DNA of 64,000 bases from contig CP064972.1 in assembly GCA_016699405.1 (NCBI GenBank), positions 4,495,501 to 4,559,500 of the forward strand, in the 5' to 3' direction. Position 1 is the stretch's first letter, and each line of letters starts with the position of its first letter. Origin of the DNA: Holophagales bacterium (lineage in GTDB: Bacteria > Acidobacteriota > Thermoanaerobaculia > Multivoradales > JAGPDF01). Under the pieces are notes generated by a model, which was not told where the DNA came from, did not search any database, and saw only the letters and a program-made list of their open reading frames with translations. Shown piece after piece: positions 34,798 through 44,867 of the stretch. A program made the translations under genes and the position numbers.

Positions 34798-36291
34798 TCA
34801 GGCTCCCTGCGGCGCCGCTTGGGTGGCGCCGGCATCGGTCGGGACGCTCCGGGCGACCTTCGGATCCATCACACCCTTGACCTCCGAGATCGCCACCACC
34901 GGGAAGATGCGGACGAAAAGGAGGAAGAGGGTGAAGAAGAGACCGAAGGAGCCGATGAGGATCGCGTAGTCCCAGCGGGTCAACGAGTACATGCCCCAGG
35001 CCGACGGCATGAAGTCGCGGTGCAGCGAGGTGACGACGATCACGTAGCGCTCGAACCACATGCCGATGTTGACCAGGATCGAAACCGTGAAGAGGACCCA
35101 GGTGTGGCGTCGCATCTTCTTCCACCAGAAGAGCTGCGGCACGATCGCGTTGCAGGTGAACATGATCGCGTAGGCCCAGCCGTACGGTCCGAAGGCGCGG
35201 TTCTTGAAGACGAACCCCTCCCACTCGCTGCCCGAGTACCAGGCCATGAAGAACTCGGTCGAGTAAGCGAAGCCGACCATCATGCCGGTGAACATGAGGA
35301 TCTTGGCCATCGCCTCCATGTGATTGACCGTGATGTAGTCCTTCATGCCGAAGTAGCCGCGCATGAAGGTCATCAGCGTGATCACCATGGCGAAGCCGGA
35401 GAAGATCGCGCCGATGACGAAGTAGGGCGGGAAGATCGTGGTGTGCCACCCCGGCATCACCGAGGTCGCGAAGTCGAACGACACGATCGTGTGCACCGAG
35501 AAGACCAGCGGCGTCGCCAGGCCGGCGAGGACCATGTACGCCGACTCGTAGTGCCGCCAGGCGCGGTGCGAGCCGTTCCAGCCGAACGACAGCGCGTTGT
35601 AGAACCGCTTGCGCCAGGGGTGGGTCGCCCGGTCACGCACCGTCGCGAGGTCGGGAAGCAGACCGAGGTACCAGAAGGCCAGCGAGACCAGCCCGTAGGT
35701 CGAGATGGCGAAGATGTCCCAGGCGAGCGGCGAGTTGAAGTTCACCCACAGCGGACCGCGCGCGTTCGGGTACGGCACCAGCCAGTAGGCGAACCAGGAG
35801 CGCCCGAGGTGGATGATCGGGAAGATGCCGGCGCAGGCGACCGCGAAGAGGGTCATCGCCTCGGCGGCTCGGTTGATCCCGGTCCGCCAACGCTGGCGGA
35901 AGAGGAAGAGCACCGCCGAGATCAGCGTGCCCGCATGGCCGATGCCGATCCAGAAGACGAAATTGATGATGAACGATCCCCAGCCCACCGGCTGGTTCAC
36001 ACCGGCGATGCCCATGCCGGCGTACGTCAGGAGGATCAGCGAGAAGACGAGCACGCCGAGCATCGCCAGCGCCACCGAGAACGCCAGCCACCACTTCTTC
36101 GTGGGGAAGCGCTCGGCGTGCATGCAGATGTCGCGGTCGACGTCGACCCACTTCTTCCCGCCGGTGACGAGCGGCTCGGCGACTTCGAGGTCGCCCCCGT
36201 AGGGGCCGGCCCCCGCGCGGACGATCGGGCGGCCGGTGAGCTGCCCCTCGTCCATCACCGTGGCGTAGGGACTCTCGTCATGCCTTGTCAT
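34798..36291 (-). CDS. actC: alternative complex III quinol-oxidising subunit ActC (NrfD-like)
   Basis: 497-residue, about ten-helix protein of the NrfD/PsrC family. Recognisable blocks include NQPVGWGSFIINFVFWIGIGHAGTLISA, GINRAAEAMTLFAV and DFATSVMPGWHTTIFPPYFV. It provides the menaquinol/ubiquinol site. The start overlaps actB by 14 bases. Transcribed with all other act genes. Confidence 0.95.
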   Translation of the reverse strand: MTRHDESPYATVMDEGQLTGRPIVRAGAGPYGGDLEVAEPLVTGGKKWVDVDRDICMHAERFPTKKWWLAFSVALAMLGVLVFSLILLTYAGMGIAGVNQPVGWGSFIINFVFWIGIGHAGTLISAVLFLFRQRWRTGINRAAEAMTLFAVACAGIFPIIHLGRSWFAYWLVPYPNARGPLWVNFNSPLAWDIFAISTYGLVSLAFWYLGLLPDLATVRDRATHPWRKRFYNALSFGWNGSHRAWRHYESAYMVLAGLATPLVFSVHTIVSFDFATSVMPGWHTTIFPPYFVIGAIFSGFAMVITLMTFMRGYFGMKDYITVNHMEAMAKILMFTGMMVGFAYSTEFFMAWYSGSEWEGFVFKNRAFGPYGWAYAIMFTCNAIVPQLFWWKKMRRHTWVLFTVSILVNIGMWFERYVIVVTSLHRDFMPSAWGMYSLTRWDYAILIGSFGLFFTLFLLFVRIFPVVAISEVKGVMDPKVARSVPTDAGATQAAPQGA

Positions 36292-39200
36292 TGCGCACCT
36301 TCGTCAGGTAGGAGATGGACGGCTTGACGCCGAGGGCGTCGAGGAGCCTCATGGCACGCGGGCTCTTGGCGAGAGTCGCCACCTGCGCGCCGGGGGCGTT
36401 GAGATCGCCGAAGCGGATGGCACCGGTCGGGCAGGCCTCCATGCAGGCGGGCACCACCGCTCCGTCCGGGAAGTGGTTCTTCGGCTTGCCCGAGCGGGTC
36501 GCTTCCGCCTTGGCCGCCTGGATCCGCTGCACGCAGAAGGAGCACTTCTCCATCACGCCCCGGCTGCGTACCGTGACTTCGGGGTTGTTCTTCATCTGCA
36601 TCGGGCTGCGCGTGTTGAGCTCGGCATGGCGCGCGATGCGGGGCTGGAGCCAGCGCATGAAGCTGCTCTCCTGCTCCTTGCTGTACTCCCAGTAGTTGAA
36701 GCGCCGCACCTTGAACGGGCAGTTGTTGGCGCAGTACCGGGTGCCGACGCAGCGGTTGTAGATCTGCTGGTTCAGGCCGTCGTCGCTGTGCATCGTGGCG
36801 ACGAACGGGCAAACCGTCTCGCAGGGCGCGTTCTCGCAGTGCTGGCAGAGCATCGGCTCGAAGAGCACCTTCGGCTCCTCGACCACCGCCAGCGGCCCGT
36901 CCCACACCTCGGCGCCCCAGCGACCGTCCTTCTCCGGCGCGTCGTAGTAGCGATCGATGCGCATCCACGACATCTCGCGGCCGTCGAGCATGCCGCGCCG
37001 CCCGACCATCGGCACGTTGTTCTCGGCCTGGCAGCCGATCACGCACTTGCCGCAACCGTTGCACTTGCTCAGGTCGATGGTCATCGCCCAGCGCGCGTTC
37101 GGGTACTCGTGCTCCGGCCAGATCGACCGACCGGCCTCCGGCTGCTCGGTTCCCGCCTTCGGGTTCTTCTCGAAGGCGGTGAGCGTGGTCACCGGAACGA
37201 GTGCCCGGCGGTCGCGATCGATGACGTCCGAGCCCTGGCCGAGGGCGAGCTCCTCGTGACCACCCGCCTTGCGCAGCGTGACCGGCAACCCCGCCGAGAC
37301 GAGGCGCCCGTCAACGAGCTGGCGGAGCGGATAGGCGTTGGCGCCGATCCCGCCGCCGATCGCTCCACAGGCCTCACGGCCGAGGCCGAGCGGCAGCGCG
37401 ACCTGATCGAGGTGCATCCCGGCGTGGCGGTAGGCCGGCGCGACGAGCTTGACGTGACCGGCGTCGACCTCGACGAGATCGCCGTTGGCCAGTCCCATCT
37501 CGTCGAAGCGCCGTGGTGCGATCGACAGCGCACCGCCCCAGGAGATCCGAGTCACCGGATCCGGGAGCTCGTGGAGCCACCCGTTGTTGGCCGACCGTCC
37601 GTCGTTCACGGCGAGGTGCGGGTAGAGCTGGAGCTCGAGCCCGGCCGCCGCGGCCGGCACTCCGGCGAGCGCCGCGAGCGCCCCGGAGGCGAGCCGACGA
37701 GCCACCGGCGCCGGAGCGCTTCCCTGCCAGCTGCCGAGACGCAGCGTCTCGTTCCACGCGTCCTCGAACGCCGGGCCGGAGAGACCGAGCCGGGCGGCCC
37801 AGGCCGCGCGCAGGTAGTGATACGCCAGGCTCGGGCTGGGGGCCGCGACCGCCGCCGCCGGCGTCGCCGGCTTGGCGAGGGCCGCTGCCGCGGTGCTGGC
37901 GGCCGCACCGGCGACCGGGTCGCCCGCTGCCGCCGCCCAGTCGACGACCAGGTCGAGCAAGCCGCGGCTGTCGAAGAGCGGCTGGATGACCGGCTGTTGC
38001 ACCGCAAAGAGGCCGCGCGGCAACTCGGCGTCGCTCCAGCACTCGAACGGGTGGCTGGTCGGCGCCAGCAGATCGGCGTGCGCGGCGGTCTCGTCGACGC
38101 GATCGCCGAGCGAGAGCACGAACGGCACCTTGCCCATCGCCTCGGCGAAGCCGAGCGCGGCCGGCGCGTCGTAGACCGGGTTCGCCCCGGCGACGAGAAG
38201 CACCTCGACGCGACCCGCCGACATGTCGGCGGCGAGCGCGGCGAGAGCAGCGCCGGTCCCGGAAACCGGGCGGACCGCCGCGGCGTCCTCGAAGAGCCCC
38301 GCATCGAACGCTCCGACCGTCAGGTTCAGCAGGATCGCCGCGAGCTCCAGGGCCGGACCGGCCGCCGCTCCCGAGGCCGAACCGCCGCCGAGCACGACCG
38401 CCCGGCCGGCCGCTGCCGCCAACTCGCCGGCCAGCGCACGCAGGAGCGCCGGATCGACCCCGGCCTGCGACGCCACGGTGTCGACGGCGAAGGGCGCCAG
38501 CGCAGCCGCCACCGCCGGGTCCCCGGCCAGCGGACCGAAGCGCCGCACCACCACCAGCTCGTGGGCCAACGCCGACGCCACCGCCGCGAGGCTCGAGTCG
38601 CGGACGCGAATCCGTTGATCGGCGTTGGATCCGGTCAACGTGAGGCGCCCTTCGAGCTGAACGAAGCGATTCATCCGCGTGCCGTTTGCCCCTTCCGGGG
38701 TGCGGCGAGCGGCGAAGTCGCGCTCGAGGCCGTCCTCCGGCCGATCGACGAACTCGGCACCGAGACCGAGGACGAAGTCCGCCTTGTCGAGTCGCGGTCT
38801 CGGTACCCGCGCGTCGCCGAACGCCTTCTCCCAGGCGAGGGGCAGCGCTTCGGCGACGACCGGTGCCCAGGCGATGTGACGGAGCCCGGTGCGCGCCGCG
38901 AGCGCGGCGATCGCCGTGGCCAGCGCCGGGCTCGCCACCGGACCGGTGAGCAGCACCGCCTTGGTGCCGGCGGACTTCAGGCGTGCGACGACGTCGGGGC
39001 CGATGGCGCTCCAGCTCGACGCCACCGCCGGTCCCTTGCCGCGCCGGATCGACAGCGGGCCGCGGGCGCGGTCCGGGTCGTAGATGTCCATGATCGCGGC
39101 GTGATGCCGCAGCGCCAGGCCTCGTCCGCTGGGATCGCTCGGACTGGGCGCGACCAGGATCGGCCGACCCTCGCGGGTCTTGACGAGGACGGGAGTGCCG

Positions 39201-39409
39201 TCGAGCACGGTGTGGAAGAACCGCGCCGGCCCGAGGCCGTCGACCAGGCTCTCCGGCATGTCGTGGAACGGGATGGTCGCTTCCTGCGGCGGCTGGCAGC
39301 CGGCGCTCGCGAGCGCCCCGGCGGCGGTGGCCAGGCCACCCAACCGGAGGAACTCGCGGCGGTCCAGGGCGGAGGCTTCCGGCCGCTCGCTGGTCTCGTT
39401 CGGATTCAT
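36278..39409 (-). CDS. actB: alternative complex III iron-sulfur/molybdopterin-like subunit ActB
   Basis: 1043 residues. A Tat signal (DRREFLRLGGLATAAGALASAG) opens the protein; residues about 50-700 are the molybdopterin-oxidoreductase-like domain, which in ActB lacks the molybdenum cofactor. The C-terminal third is a four-cluster ferredoxin-like domain: CNGCGKCVIGCQAENN, CQHCENAPCETVCPF, YCANNCPFKVRRFNY and CSFCVQRIQAAK with CMEACPTGAIRF. It is the periplasmic electron wire between ActC and ActA. The ATG at 39409 is used because the extended frame would run into actA. Confidence 0.95.
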   Translation of the reverse strand: MNPNETSERPEASALDRREFLRLGGLATAAGALASAGCQPPQEATIPFHDMPESLVDGLGPARFFHTVLDGTPVLVKTREGRPILVAPSPSDPSGRGLALRHHAAIMDIYDPDRARGPLSIRRGKGPAVASSWSAIGPDVVARLKSAGTKAVLLTGPVASPALATAIAALAARTGLRHIAWAPVVAEALPLAWEKAFGDARVPRPRLDKADFVLGLGAEFVDRPEDGLERDFAARRTPEGANGTRMNRFVQLEGRLTLTGSNADQRIRVRDSSLAAVASALAHELVVVRRFGPLAGDPAVAAALAPFAVDTVASQAGVDPALLRALAGELAAAAGRAVVLGGGSASGAAAGPALELAAILLNLTVGAFDAGLFEDAAAVRPVSGTGAALAALAADMSAGRVEVLLVAGANPVYDAPAALGFAEAMGKVPFVLSLGDRVDETAAHADLLAPTSHPFECWSDAELPRGLFAVQQPVIQPLFDSRGLLDLVVDWAAAAGDPVAGAAASTAAAALAKPATPAAAVAAPSPSLAYHYLRAAWAARLGLSGPAFEDAWNETLRLGSWQGSAPAPVARRLASGALAALAGVPAAAAGLELQLYPHLAVNDGRSANNGWLHELPDPVTRISWGGALSIAPRRFDEMGLANGDLVEVDAGHVKLVAPAYRHAGMHLDQVALPLGLGREACGAIGGGIGANAYPLRQLVDGRLVSAGLPVTLRKAGGHEELALGQGSDVIDRDRRALVPVTTLTAFEKNPKAGTEQPEAGRSIWPEHEYPNARWAMTIDLSKCNGCGKCVIGCQAENNVPMVGRRGMLDGREMSWMRIDRYYDAPEKDGRWGAEVWDGPLAVVEEPKVLFEPMLCQHCENAPCETVCPFVATMHSDDGLNQQIYNRCVGTRYCANNCPFKVRRFNYWEYSKEQESSFMRWLQPRIARHAELNTRSPMQMKNNPEVTVRSRGVMEKCSFCVQRIQAAKAEATRSGKPKNHFPDGAVVPACMEACPTGAIRFGDLNAPGAQVATLAKSPRAMRLLDALGVKPSISYLTKVRNDKA

Positions 39410-39420
39410 CGTGGTCTCCC

Positions 39421-40044
39421 TCACCGGTGGCACGTGACGCAGGTCGTGGGTGCCTTCATCTCCGGCTTCCGGTGACAGTCGAGGCACCACTGCATGTTGA
39501 AGGGGGTCTGCACGCGGACGATCTCCTCCTGCTCGACCTTGCCGTGGCAGTTCTCGCAGACGTTGATCGGCCGCCCCTCGGCATCGATCGTCGGGAGCTT
39601 GAGCTTGCCGCTCTCGTCCCGGGCGTTGAGGTGCGCCGAATGGTCGTAGTAGACGAAGTCGGGCAGGTCGTGGACCTTGACCCACGGGATCGGCTCGCCG
39701 CGGTCCCAGTACGCCCGCAGCTTCAGCACCCACTCCCGGCTCAGGCCGACTGTCGAGTGGCAGTTCATGCACACCGCCGTCGAGGGGACGGTGGCGTGGC
39801 GGCCCTTGTACGGCATGGTGTGGCAGTACAGGCAGGGGATGCCGAAGCCGCCGACGTTGACCTTCTCGCCCTTCGCATCGGTCTGCCAGACGGGGGGACC
39901 CGCCATGCGCGTGTGCCGGAAAAGGATCGGCTGGCGTGGCTCGTAGCCCTGGCGCGCGTTGCTCAACGCGTACGCGAGGGCGCCCGTCGCGGCCAGCGCC
40001 ACGAGCAGCGCGACGATGCGGACGGGCTTGCTCCTTCCGTTCAT
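39421..40044 (-). CDS. actA: alternative complex III pentaheme cytochrome c subunit ActA
   Basis: 207-residue protein with an N-terminal membrane anchor (VRIVALLVALAATGALAYAL) and five heme c motifs: CLYCH, CMNCH, CENCH, CLDCH and CVTCH. Five hemes matches known ActA. Its ATG shares bases with the ccoS stop (ATGA at 40041-40044), and the AGGAGGG inside the ccoS end supplies its ribosome-binding site, so translation is probably coupled to the oxidase genes. Confidence 0.95.
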   Translation of the reverse strand: MNGRSKPVRIVALLVALAATGALAYALSNARQGYEPRQPILFRHTRMAGPPVWQTDAKGEKVNVGGFGIPCLYCHTMPYKGRHATVPSTAVCMNCHSTVGLSREWVLKLRAYWDRGEPIPWVKVHDLPDFVYYDHSAHLNARDESGKLKLPTIDAEGRPINVCENCHGKVEQEEIVRVQTPFNMQWCLDCHRKPEMKAPTTCVTCHR

Positions 40045-40301
40045 TCGGGAACCCTCCTTGTCGGATCGGCTGGCGTCATCGCAGCTCCGGATGCCTCGCG
40101 CCCCTCGCCCGCCGGTCGACGCGCACTCGCGGAGCTGGCGACCGTGGCCGGGCGGTGCGGCTCCTCGTCGTCGAAGAGGATCCGCACCGCGGGGGTGTCG
40201 AGGTCGTCGAACTGTCCGCTGCGCGCCGCCCAGATGAAGAATCCGACGGCGATCGCCGCGATGAGCAGCGCCAGCGGTAGCAGGACGAAGATCGTCTCCA
40301 C
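40041..40301 (-). CDS. ccoS: cbb3 oxidase maturation protein CcoS
   Basis: 86-residue protein: METIFVLLPLALLIAAIAVGFF-type single helix, then FIWAARSGQFDDLDTPAVRILFDD, the hallmark CcoS motif (GQFDDLDTPA.RIL.DD). The C-terminal tail is longer than typical. GTG start at 40301, three bases past ccoI, with GGAGG 6 bases before. CcoS is needed for incorporation of redox cofactors into the cbb3 oxidase. Confidence 0.9.
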   Translation of the reverse strand: METIFVLLPLALLIAAIAVGFFIWAARSGQFDDLDTPAVRILFDDEEPHRPATVASSASARRPAGEGREASGAAMTPADPTRRVPE

Positions 40302-40302
40302 G

Positions 40303-42828
40303 TCAGGCCTCCGCTCCGGCCGGCGGCACGAGGCGCGCGGCCTGCCCTCGGCTGCGGATCGCGAACGAGCGACCGAAGGCCGAGGAGAGAACGACGGCAA
40401 GCGAGGAGATCGGCATGAGGACGGCCGCGAGCAGCGGACCGACCATGCCGGCGATCGCCAGCGCCGAAGCGCCGGCGTTGTAGACGAGCGAGAAACCGAG
40501 ATTGCGGCGCACCACGCGACGGACACGGCGTGCGCCGTCGAGCAGGTCGAGCACCGGCGCGACCCCTTCGCGGGTCAGCACCACGTCGGCGGCGACGAGG
40601 GTGGCACCGGTGCCGCCGTGCACCGCGACGCCGACGTCGGCGAGCGCCAGCGCCGCCGCGTCGTTGACTCCGTCGCCGACCATCACCACGTGGCCACGTC
40701 CCCGGCTCTCGGCGACCTGCGCCGCGACGAGGTCGCGCTTGACCTCCGGCGTGAGGCCGCCGAGCGCGTCCGCAGGCGCGAGACCGAGCTCGGCACCGAC
40801 GCGCGCCACGACCTCGGCGTGGTCGCCCGAGAGGATCCGCACGCGAATCCCGCGTGCGCGCAGGGCATCGACCGTCGTTCGCGCATCGGCGCGCAGCGCG
40901 TCGCCGATCCCGGCGACGCCGCCGACGACCCCGTCCACCGCGACGAACACCGGGCTGAGTCGCTCGGCCACCATCCCGTCGGCGGCGGCCACCGCCGTCG
41001 CCGGAACGATGGCTCCGACCTCGTCCATGTGCGTGCGGCTGCCGACGGCGACCCGGTGCGCGTCGACGCTCCCCGAGATCCCCTTCCCCGGCGCCTCGAC
41101 CACGTCGGCGACCGCCCGGACGGCGCGCAGCGGTCGTGCCGCGGCACCACGGAAGGCACGCGCCACGGCGTGCGAGGACTCGTTCTCGAGGGCGCGCGCC
41201 AGCTCGAGCACCACGTCGTCCCCGGACCAGCGAGCCACGGTCGCCCGCCCTTCGGTGAGCGTGCCGGTCTTGTCGAGCAGCACCGTACCGACCTCGCGCA
41301 GCCGCTCGAGGGCATCGGGGTTCTTGACGAAGATCCCGGCGCGCGCCGCCCGCAACAGCGCGACGGACACGGCGAGCGGCACCGAAAGTCCGAGCGCACA
41401 GGGACAGGCGACGACGAGCAGGGCGACGACCCGCTCGAGGGCGATCTCGGGACCGAGCGCCCACCAGCCGATCCCGGTCGCCACCGAGGCCGCGAGGAGC
41501 ACCATGACGAAGCGGCGGGCCAGTCGATCGGTGATCTGCAGCAGCTTCGGCTTGCGCGACAGCGCCTCGTCGACCAGGGTGAGCAACGCGCCGACCCGGG
41601 TGCGCTCGCCGGCGGCCTCGACCCGCACCACCAGGCGCGCGCCGAGGTTCGTCGCGCCGGCGTTGACGAAGTCGCCCTCGCGCACCGCGACCGCTGCCGA
41701 TTCGCCGGTCAGCACCGCGTTGTCGAGCGCGGAGCGCCCGCCGAGGACGACGCCGTCGACCGGCACCAGCTCGCCAGAACGCACCTCGACGCGGTCTCCC
41801 GGCGCCAGGACGGCGAGTGGAACTTCGACCGCCGGCGCGTCGATCCCGTCGCCCTCGAGCCGGCGTGCGAATTCGAGGAAGGCAACGCCGCGCAGGCTGT
41901 CGGCCCGCTCGAGGGCGGCACGCTGGGCTCCGCGCTGCAGTTGCCGCGCACCGAGGAGGGCGGCGGTCAGCATGGCGAGCGAATCGAACCAGAGCGGTCC
42001 GCTGCCGCGCACCACGTTCCAGGAGCTCGCCACGAAAGCCACCGCGAGCGCCAGAGCGATCGGCAGGTCGATGTGGACGAGCCGCGCGCGCAATCCGGCG
42101 ATCGCCGTCACGAAGAACGGCCGGGCGGCAAATAGCAGCACCGGGGTCGCCACCACCAGCGAGCACCAGCGGAAGAAGGCCTCGTAGCTCGCCGCCATCC
42201 CCGAGGCGTCGCCCGCATAAAGGGCGCCGTGAAGGAACATGAGGTTCATCGCACAGGCCGTCGCCACGCCGAGCCGGGCGAGCGCCCTGCGGTCCTCGGC
42301 CCGCCGCGCGTCCTGGGAGCGGGCGGCGCGATGGACGTGTGGGGTGTATCCGAGCCGGTCGAGGGCCCGCCCGACGGCCGAGAGCCGGATGTCGCCGGGA
42401 CGCCAGGTGATTTCGGCGACCCCGCTGCCGAGGTTGAGTCGCACCTCTTCGACGCCGTGCAGGACCGCCGGGAGCTTCTCCACCAGCCAGACGCAGGCCG
42501 CGCAATGAACGCCCTCGAGGTAGAGGCGCGTGCGGCAGCGTTCGGCGCCGAGGCTCTCGCTCGCCGCCTGCTGCTCGCGGAGGTCGTCGAAGTCGGCGAA
42601 GCTCCGGCCGCTCACCTGCGCCGGCTCGACTCGCGCGCCCTGGCGCTCGACCAGCCGGTAGTACTGGTCGAAGCCCCACTCACGGACCAGCGTGTACACC
42701 TGGCGACAGCCCGAGCAGCAGAACTGCTCGGCCTCGCCGTCGCGGACGAGGCTCGCCGGCACCGCGAGCCCGCAGTGGGCACAGAGCACCGGGGCGGCGC
42801 TCGCCGGCCGTTCACGCACCACGGTCAA
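40303..42828 (-). CDS. ccoI: copper-transporting P1B-type ATPase CcoI/FixI
   Basis: 841-residue P-type ATPase. An N-terminal cysteine-rich metal site (LCAHCGLAVPASL, then FCCSGCRQVY) precedes an HMA-like domain with GVHCAACVWL. The membrane ion site is CPC (Cys475-Pro-Cys477) and the phosphorylated aspartate is Asp519 in DKTGTLT. The MVGDGVNDAAALALADVGVA hinge is present. CcoI moves copper for assembly of the cbb3 binuclear centre. It overlaps fixH (ATGA). Confidence 0.95.
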   Translation of the reverse strand: MTVVRERPASAAPVLCAHCGLAVPASLVRDGEAEQFCCSGCRQVYTLVREWGFDQYYRLVERQGARVEPAQVSGRSFADFDDLREQQAASESLGAERCRTRLYLEGVHCAACVWLVEKLPAVLHGVEEVRLNLGSGVAEITWRPGDIRLSAVGRALDRLGYTPHVHRAARSQDARRAEDRRALARLGVATACAMNLMFLHGALYAGDASGMAASYEAFFRWCSLVVATPVLLFAARPFFVTAIAGLRARLVHIDLPIALALAVAFVASSWNVVRGSGPLWFDSLAMLTAALLGARQLQRGAQRAALERADSLRGVAFLEFARRLEGDGIDAPAVEVPLAVLAPGDRVEVRSGELVPVDGVVLGGRSALDNAVLTGESAAVAVREGDFVNAGATNLGARLVVRVEAAGERTRVGALLTLVDEALSRKPKLLQITDRLARRFVMVLLAASVATGIGWWALGPEIALERVVALLVVACPCALGLSVPLAVSVALLRAARAGIFVKNPDALERLREVGTVLLDKTGTLTEGRATVARWSGDDVVLELARALENESSHAVARAFRGAAARPLRAVRAVADVVEAPGKGISGSVDAHRVAVGSRTHMDEVGAIVPATAVAAADGMVAERLSPVFVAVDGVVGGVAGIGDALRADARTTVDALRARGIRVRILSGDHAEVVARVGAELGLAPADALGGLTPEVKRDLVAAQVAESRGRGHVVMVGDGVNDAAALALADVGVAVHGGTGATLVAADVVLTREGVAPVLDLLDGARRVRRVVRRNLGFSLVYNAGASALAIAGMVGPLLAAVLMPISSLAVVLSSAFGRSFAIRSRGQAARLVPPAGAEA

Positions 42829-43361
42829 CGCGCGGCTCCTTCCACCGCCGGATCGGCGGCCGGAACCTCGAAGCGCGCCGCGTGGACGAACCGCAGGGAC
42901 TCCCGTCTCACGTCGAGCCGCAGCTCCCAGAGGCCGGGCCGGTCGAGCCGCACGAGGGTGCGGTAGCTGCCGGGCTGCTGCGGCAGGGCGACGAGGTCGC
43001 CGACCTGATTGAGTCGCGTGTCCGCCGCCCGCATGGCGAAGAGGCTTCCGGCGAGGTCGCCGACCGGGCGGCCGTCACGGTCGCTCACCTGCACGTCGAC
43101 CGGCCGCGGCATCCCCGGGACGTGCGGCACGCCGGCCGGCAGCTCGTAACGGACCGTCCAACCGAGCTGCCGACTCGCCGCCTCGACCGCCTCGTCGGCA
43201 TCCCAGGCGCGCGCGGCCTCGTAGTAGCCGGGGATCGGACGCGGCGCGTCCGGACGGGTGGCGACGTACACCAGGATGCCGCAGGCGACGATCGACATCG
43301 TCAGCAGACCGCCGAGATAGATCGGCCAGCGGTAGTCGGAGAGGAGCCGACGGAAGCTCAA
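42825..43361 (-). CDS. fixH: FixH-family cbb3 assembly protein
   Basis: 178 residues: one N-terminal transmembrane helix (RWPIYLGGLLTMSIVACGILVYVA, roughly residues 11-34) and a periplasmic FixH domain (DVQVSDRDGRPVGDLAGSLF, then GSYRTLVRLDRPGLWELRLDV). The start is probably the TTG at 43361, which overlaps the ccoG TGA and has GGGGGAAGGA upstream; no in-frame ATG lies outside the helix. Sits between ccoG and ccoI as usual. Confidence 0.85.
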   Translation of the reverse strand: MSFRRLLSDYRWPIYLGGLLTMSIVACGILVYVATRPDAPRPIPGYYEAARAWDADEAVEAASRQLGWTVRYELPAGVPHVPGMPRPVDVQVSDRDGRPVGDLAGSLFAMRAADTRLNQVGDLVALPQQPGSYRTLVRLDRPGLWELRLDVRRESLRFVHAARFEVPAADPAVEGAAR

Positions 43362-44857
43362 TCCTTCCCCCTGTGGTCGTCCCGGTCGTGCTTGTGATCC
43401 TGGTCGTCGTCGTACGGTCCGAGCAGGACGAACTCGACCTCTTGGCGGAAGCCGCGATCGGAGGTCACCAGGTAGCGGCCCTTCGCCATGCCGTCGTCGA
43501 ACACGCTCGGCGGGGCGGTGACGACCGCGTTGACCTGGGCGAGCTTCTGCGGCTCGACGGTGACCGGCGAGTCGCTCAGCACCAGGCTCGCTCCGGCCGG
43601 GCTCACCAGCTCGATCGTGAAGCGCTGCGGCTCGGAGATCTGATTGGTGATCTTCAAGCGCTGCTGGTTGGCGACGCCGCCGTTGGGCAGCAGGCGATAC
43701 GGCTCGCGGCCACCGCGCACGATCTCGAAGAGGGCGTCGGCGCGGGTGAAGAGGAGGAAGCCGAGCGTCCCCCAGGCGAGCGAGAGGATCGCCAGGTAGG
43801 CGAGGTTGCGCGGCCGCCAGAGGCGCCGCTCGCCGCCCTTCTGCTCGCGCTCGGAGGTGTACTTGATCAGACCGATCGGCTTGCCCTGGCCGATCATCAC
43901 CGTCTCGCAGGCGTCGACGCACTGGGCGGTGCCGATGCACTCCGACTGCAGGCCGCGCCGGATGTCCGTGCCGGTCGGGCACGAGCTGACGCAGGCGCTG
44001 CAGTCGATGCAGTCGCCGGCGACGATCCCCGGAACCGTCCGATCCCGAACCCTGACTTTCGGGTCCCCGCGCTGGACGTCGTAGGCCACCAGCAGCGTGT
44101 CCTTGTCGGCCAGCACGTTCTGCAACCGGCCGTAGGGGCAGGCGATGGTGCACATCTGATCGCGGAACCAGCCGAAATCGAAGACGATCGCGGTGGTCAG
44201 CAGCCCGACGGCGAAGAGCGTGCCCTTCATCGCGAACGGGTCGGTGGCGAGGCCGCGGAGCTGCGCCGCCCAACCGTTGAAGTAGGCGGTGAAAGTCAGC
44301 GCCATGGCGAGGGCGACGAGCGCCCAGCTCACCCACTTCGCCGCCTTGATCGCCAGCTTCCGCCCGCTCCAAGGCGCCGCGTTGAGCTTGCGCTGATTGA
44401 CCGGACCGCCTTCCAGGAACGCTTCGATCGGCCGGAAGAGGAACTCGAGGTAGACCGTCTGCGGGCAGGCGTAGCCGCACCACATGCGGCCGAACGTCGA
44501 GCCGACGAAGAAGACGGTGACCACGATGCCGAAGCCGAAGGCCGCGAGCAGCAGGTTGTCGCTCGGCAGGAAGGTGGCGCCGAAGAGATGGAATCGTCGC
44601 GACGCGATGTCGAAGAAGATCGCCGGGTTGCCGCCGACCGGAATCCAGGGCAGCGCGAAGAACAGCACGAAGAGCCCATAGGCCATCGCGCGCCGGATCT
44701 GCCAGAAGCGCCCCTGGCGGACGATCGGGTGGATCAGCTTGCGCTTCCCGTCGGCCGACATGCTGTAGAGCAGCTCATCCTGAGGCGCCACCTCGAAGAC
44801 CCGCGAAGGGGCCGAGACGGCTGGGGCCGCGGAGGTGCTCTGGCGATCGGTGCTCAT
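43358..44857 (-). CDS. ccoG: cbb3 oxidase accessory protein CcoG (RdxA/FixG)
   Basis: About 499 residues; polytopic iron-sulfur membrane protein. The cysteine blocks are CGYACPQTVYLEFLFRP, CTIACPYGRLQNVL and CIDCSACVSSCPTGTDIRRG with CIGTAQCVDACE (two ferredoxin-type 4Fe-4S sites plus further cysteines), followed by the periplasmic Ig-like domain at the C-terminus. CcoG reduces copper during cbb3 assembly. ATG 44857 is used; a GTG at 44866 just past the ccoP stop is a possible alternative. Confidence 0.92.
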   Translation of the reverse strand: MSTDRQSTSAAPAVSAPSRVFEVAPQDELLYSMSADGKRKLIHPIVRQGRFWQIRRAMAYGLFVLFFALPWIPVGGNPAIFFDIASRRFHLFGATFLPSDNLLLAAFGFGIVVTVFFVGSTFGRMWCGYACPQTVYLEFLFRPIEAFLEGGPVNQRKLNAAPWSGRKLAIKAAKWVSWALVALAMALTFTAYFNGWAAQLRGLATDPFAMKGTLFAVGLLTTAIVFDFGWFRDQMCTIACPYGRLQNVLADKDTLLVAYDVQRGDPKVRVRDRTVPGIVAGDCIDCSACVSSCPTGTDIRRGLQSECIGTAQCVDACETVMIGQGKPIGLIKYTSEREQKGGERRLWRPRNLAYLAILSLAWGTLGFLLFTRADALFEIVRGGREPYRLLPNGGVANQQRLKITNQISEPQRFTIELVSPAGASLVLSDSPVTVEPQKLAQVNAVVTAPPSVFDDGMAKGRYLVTSDRGFRQEVEFVLLGPYDDDQDHKHDRDDHRGKD

Positions 44858-44867
44858 CGGCTGCACG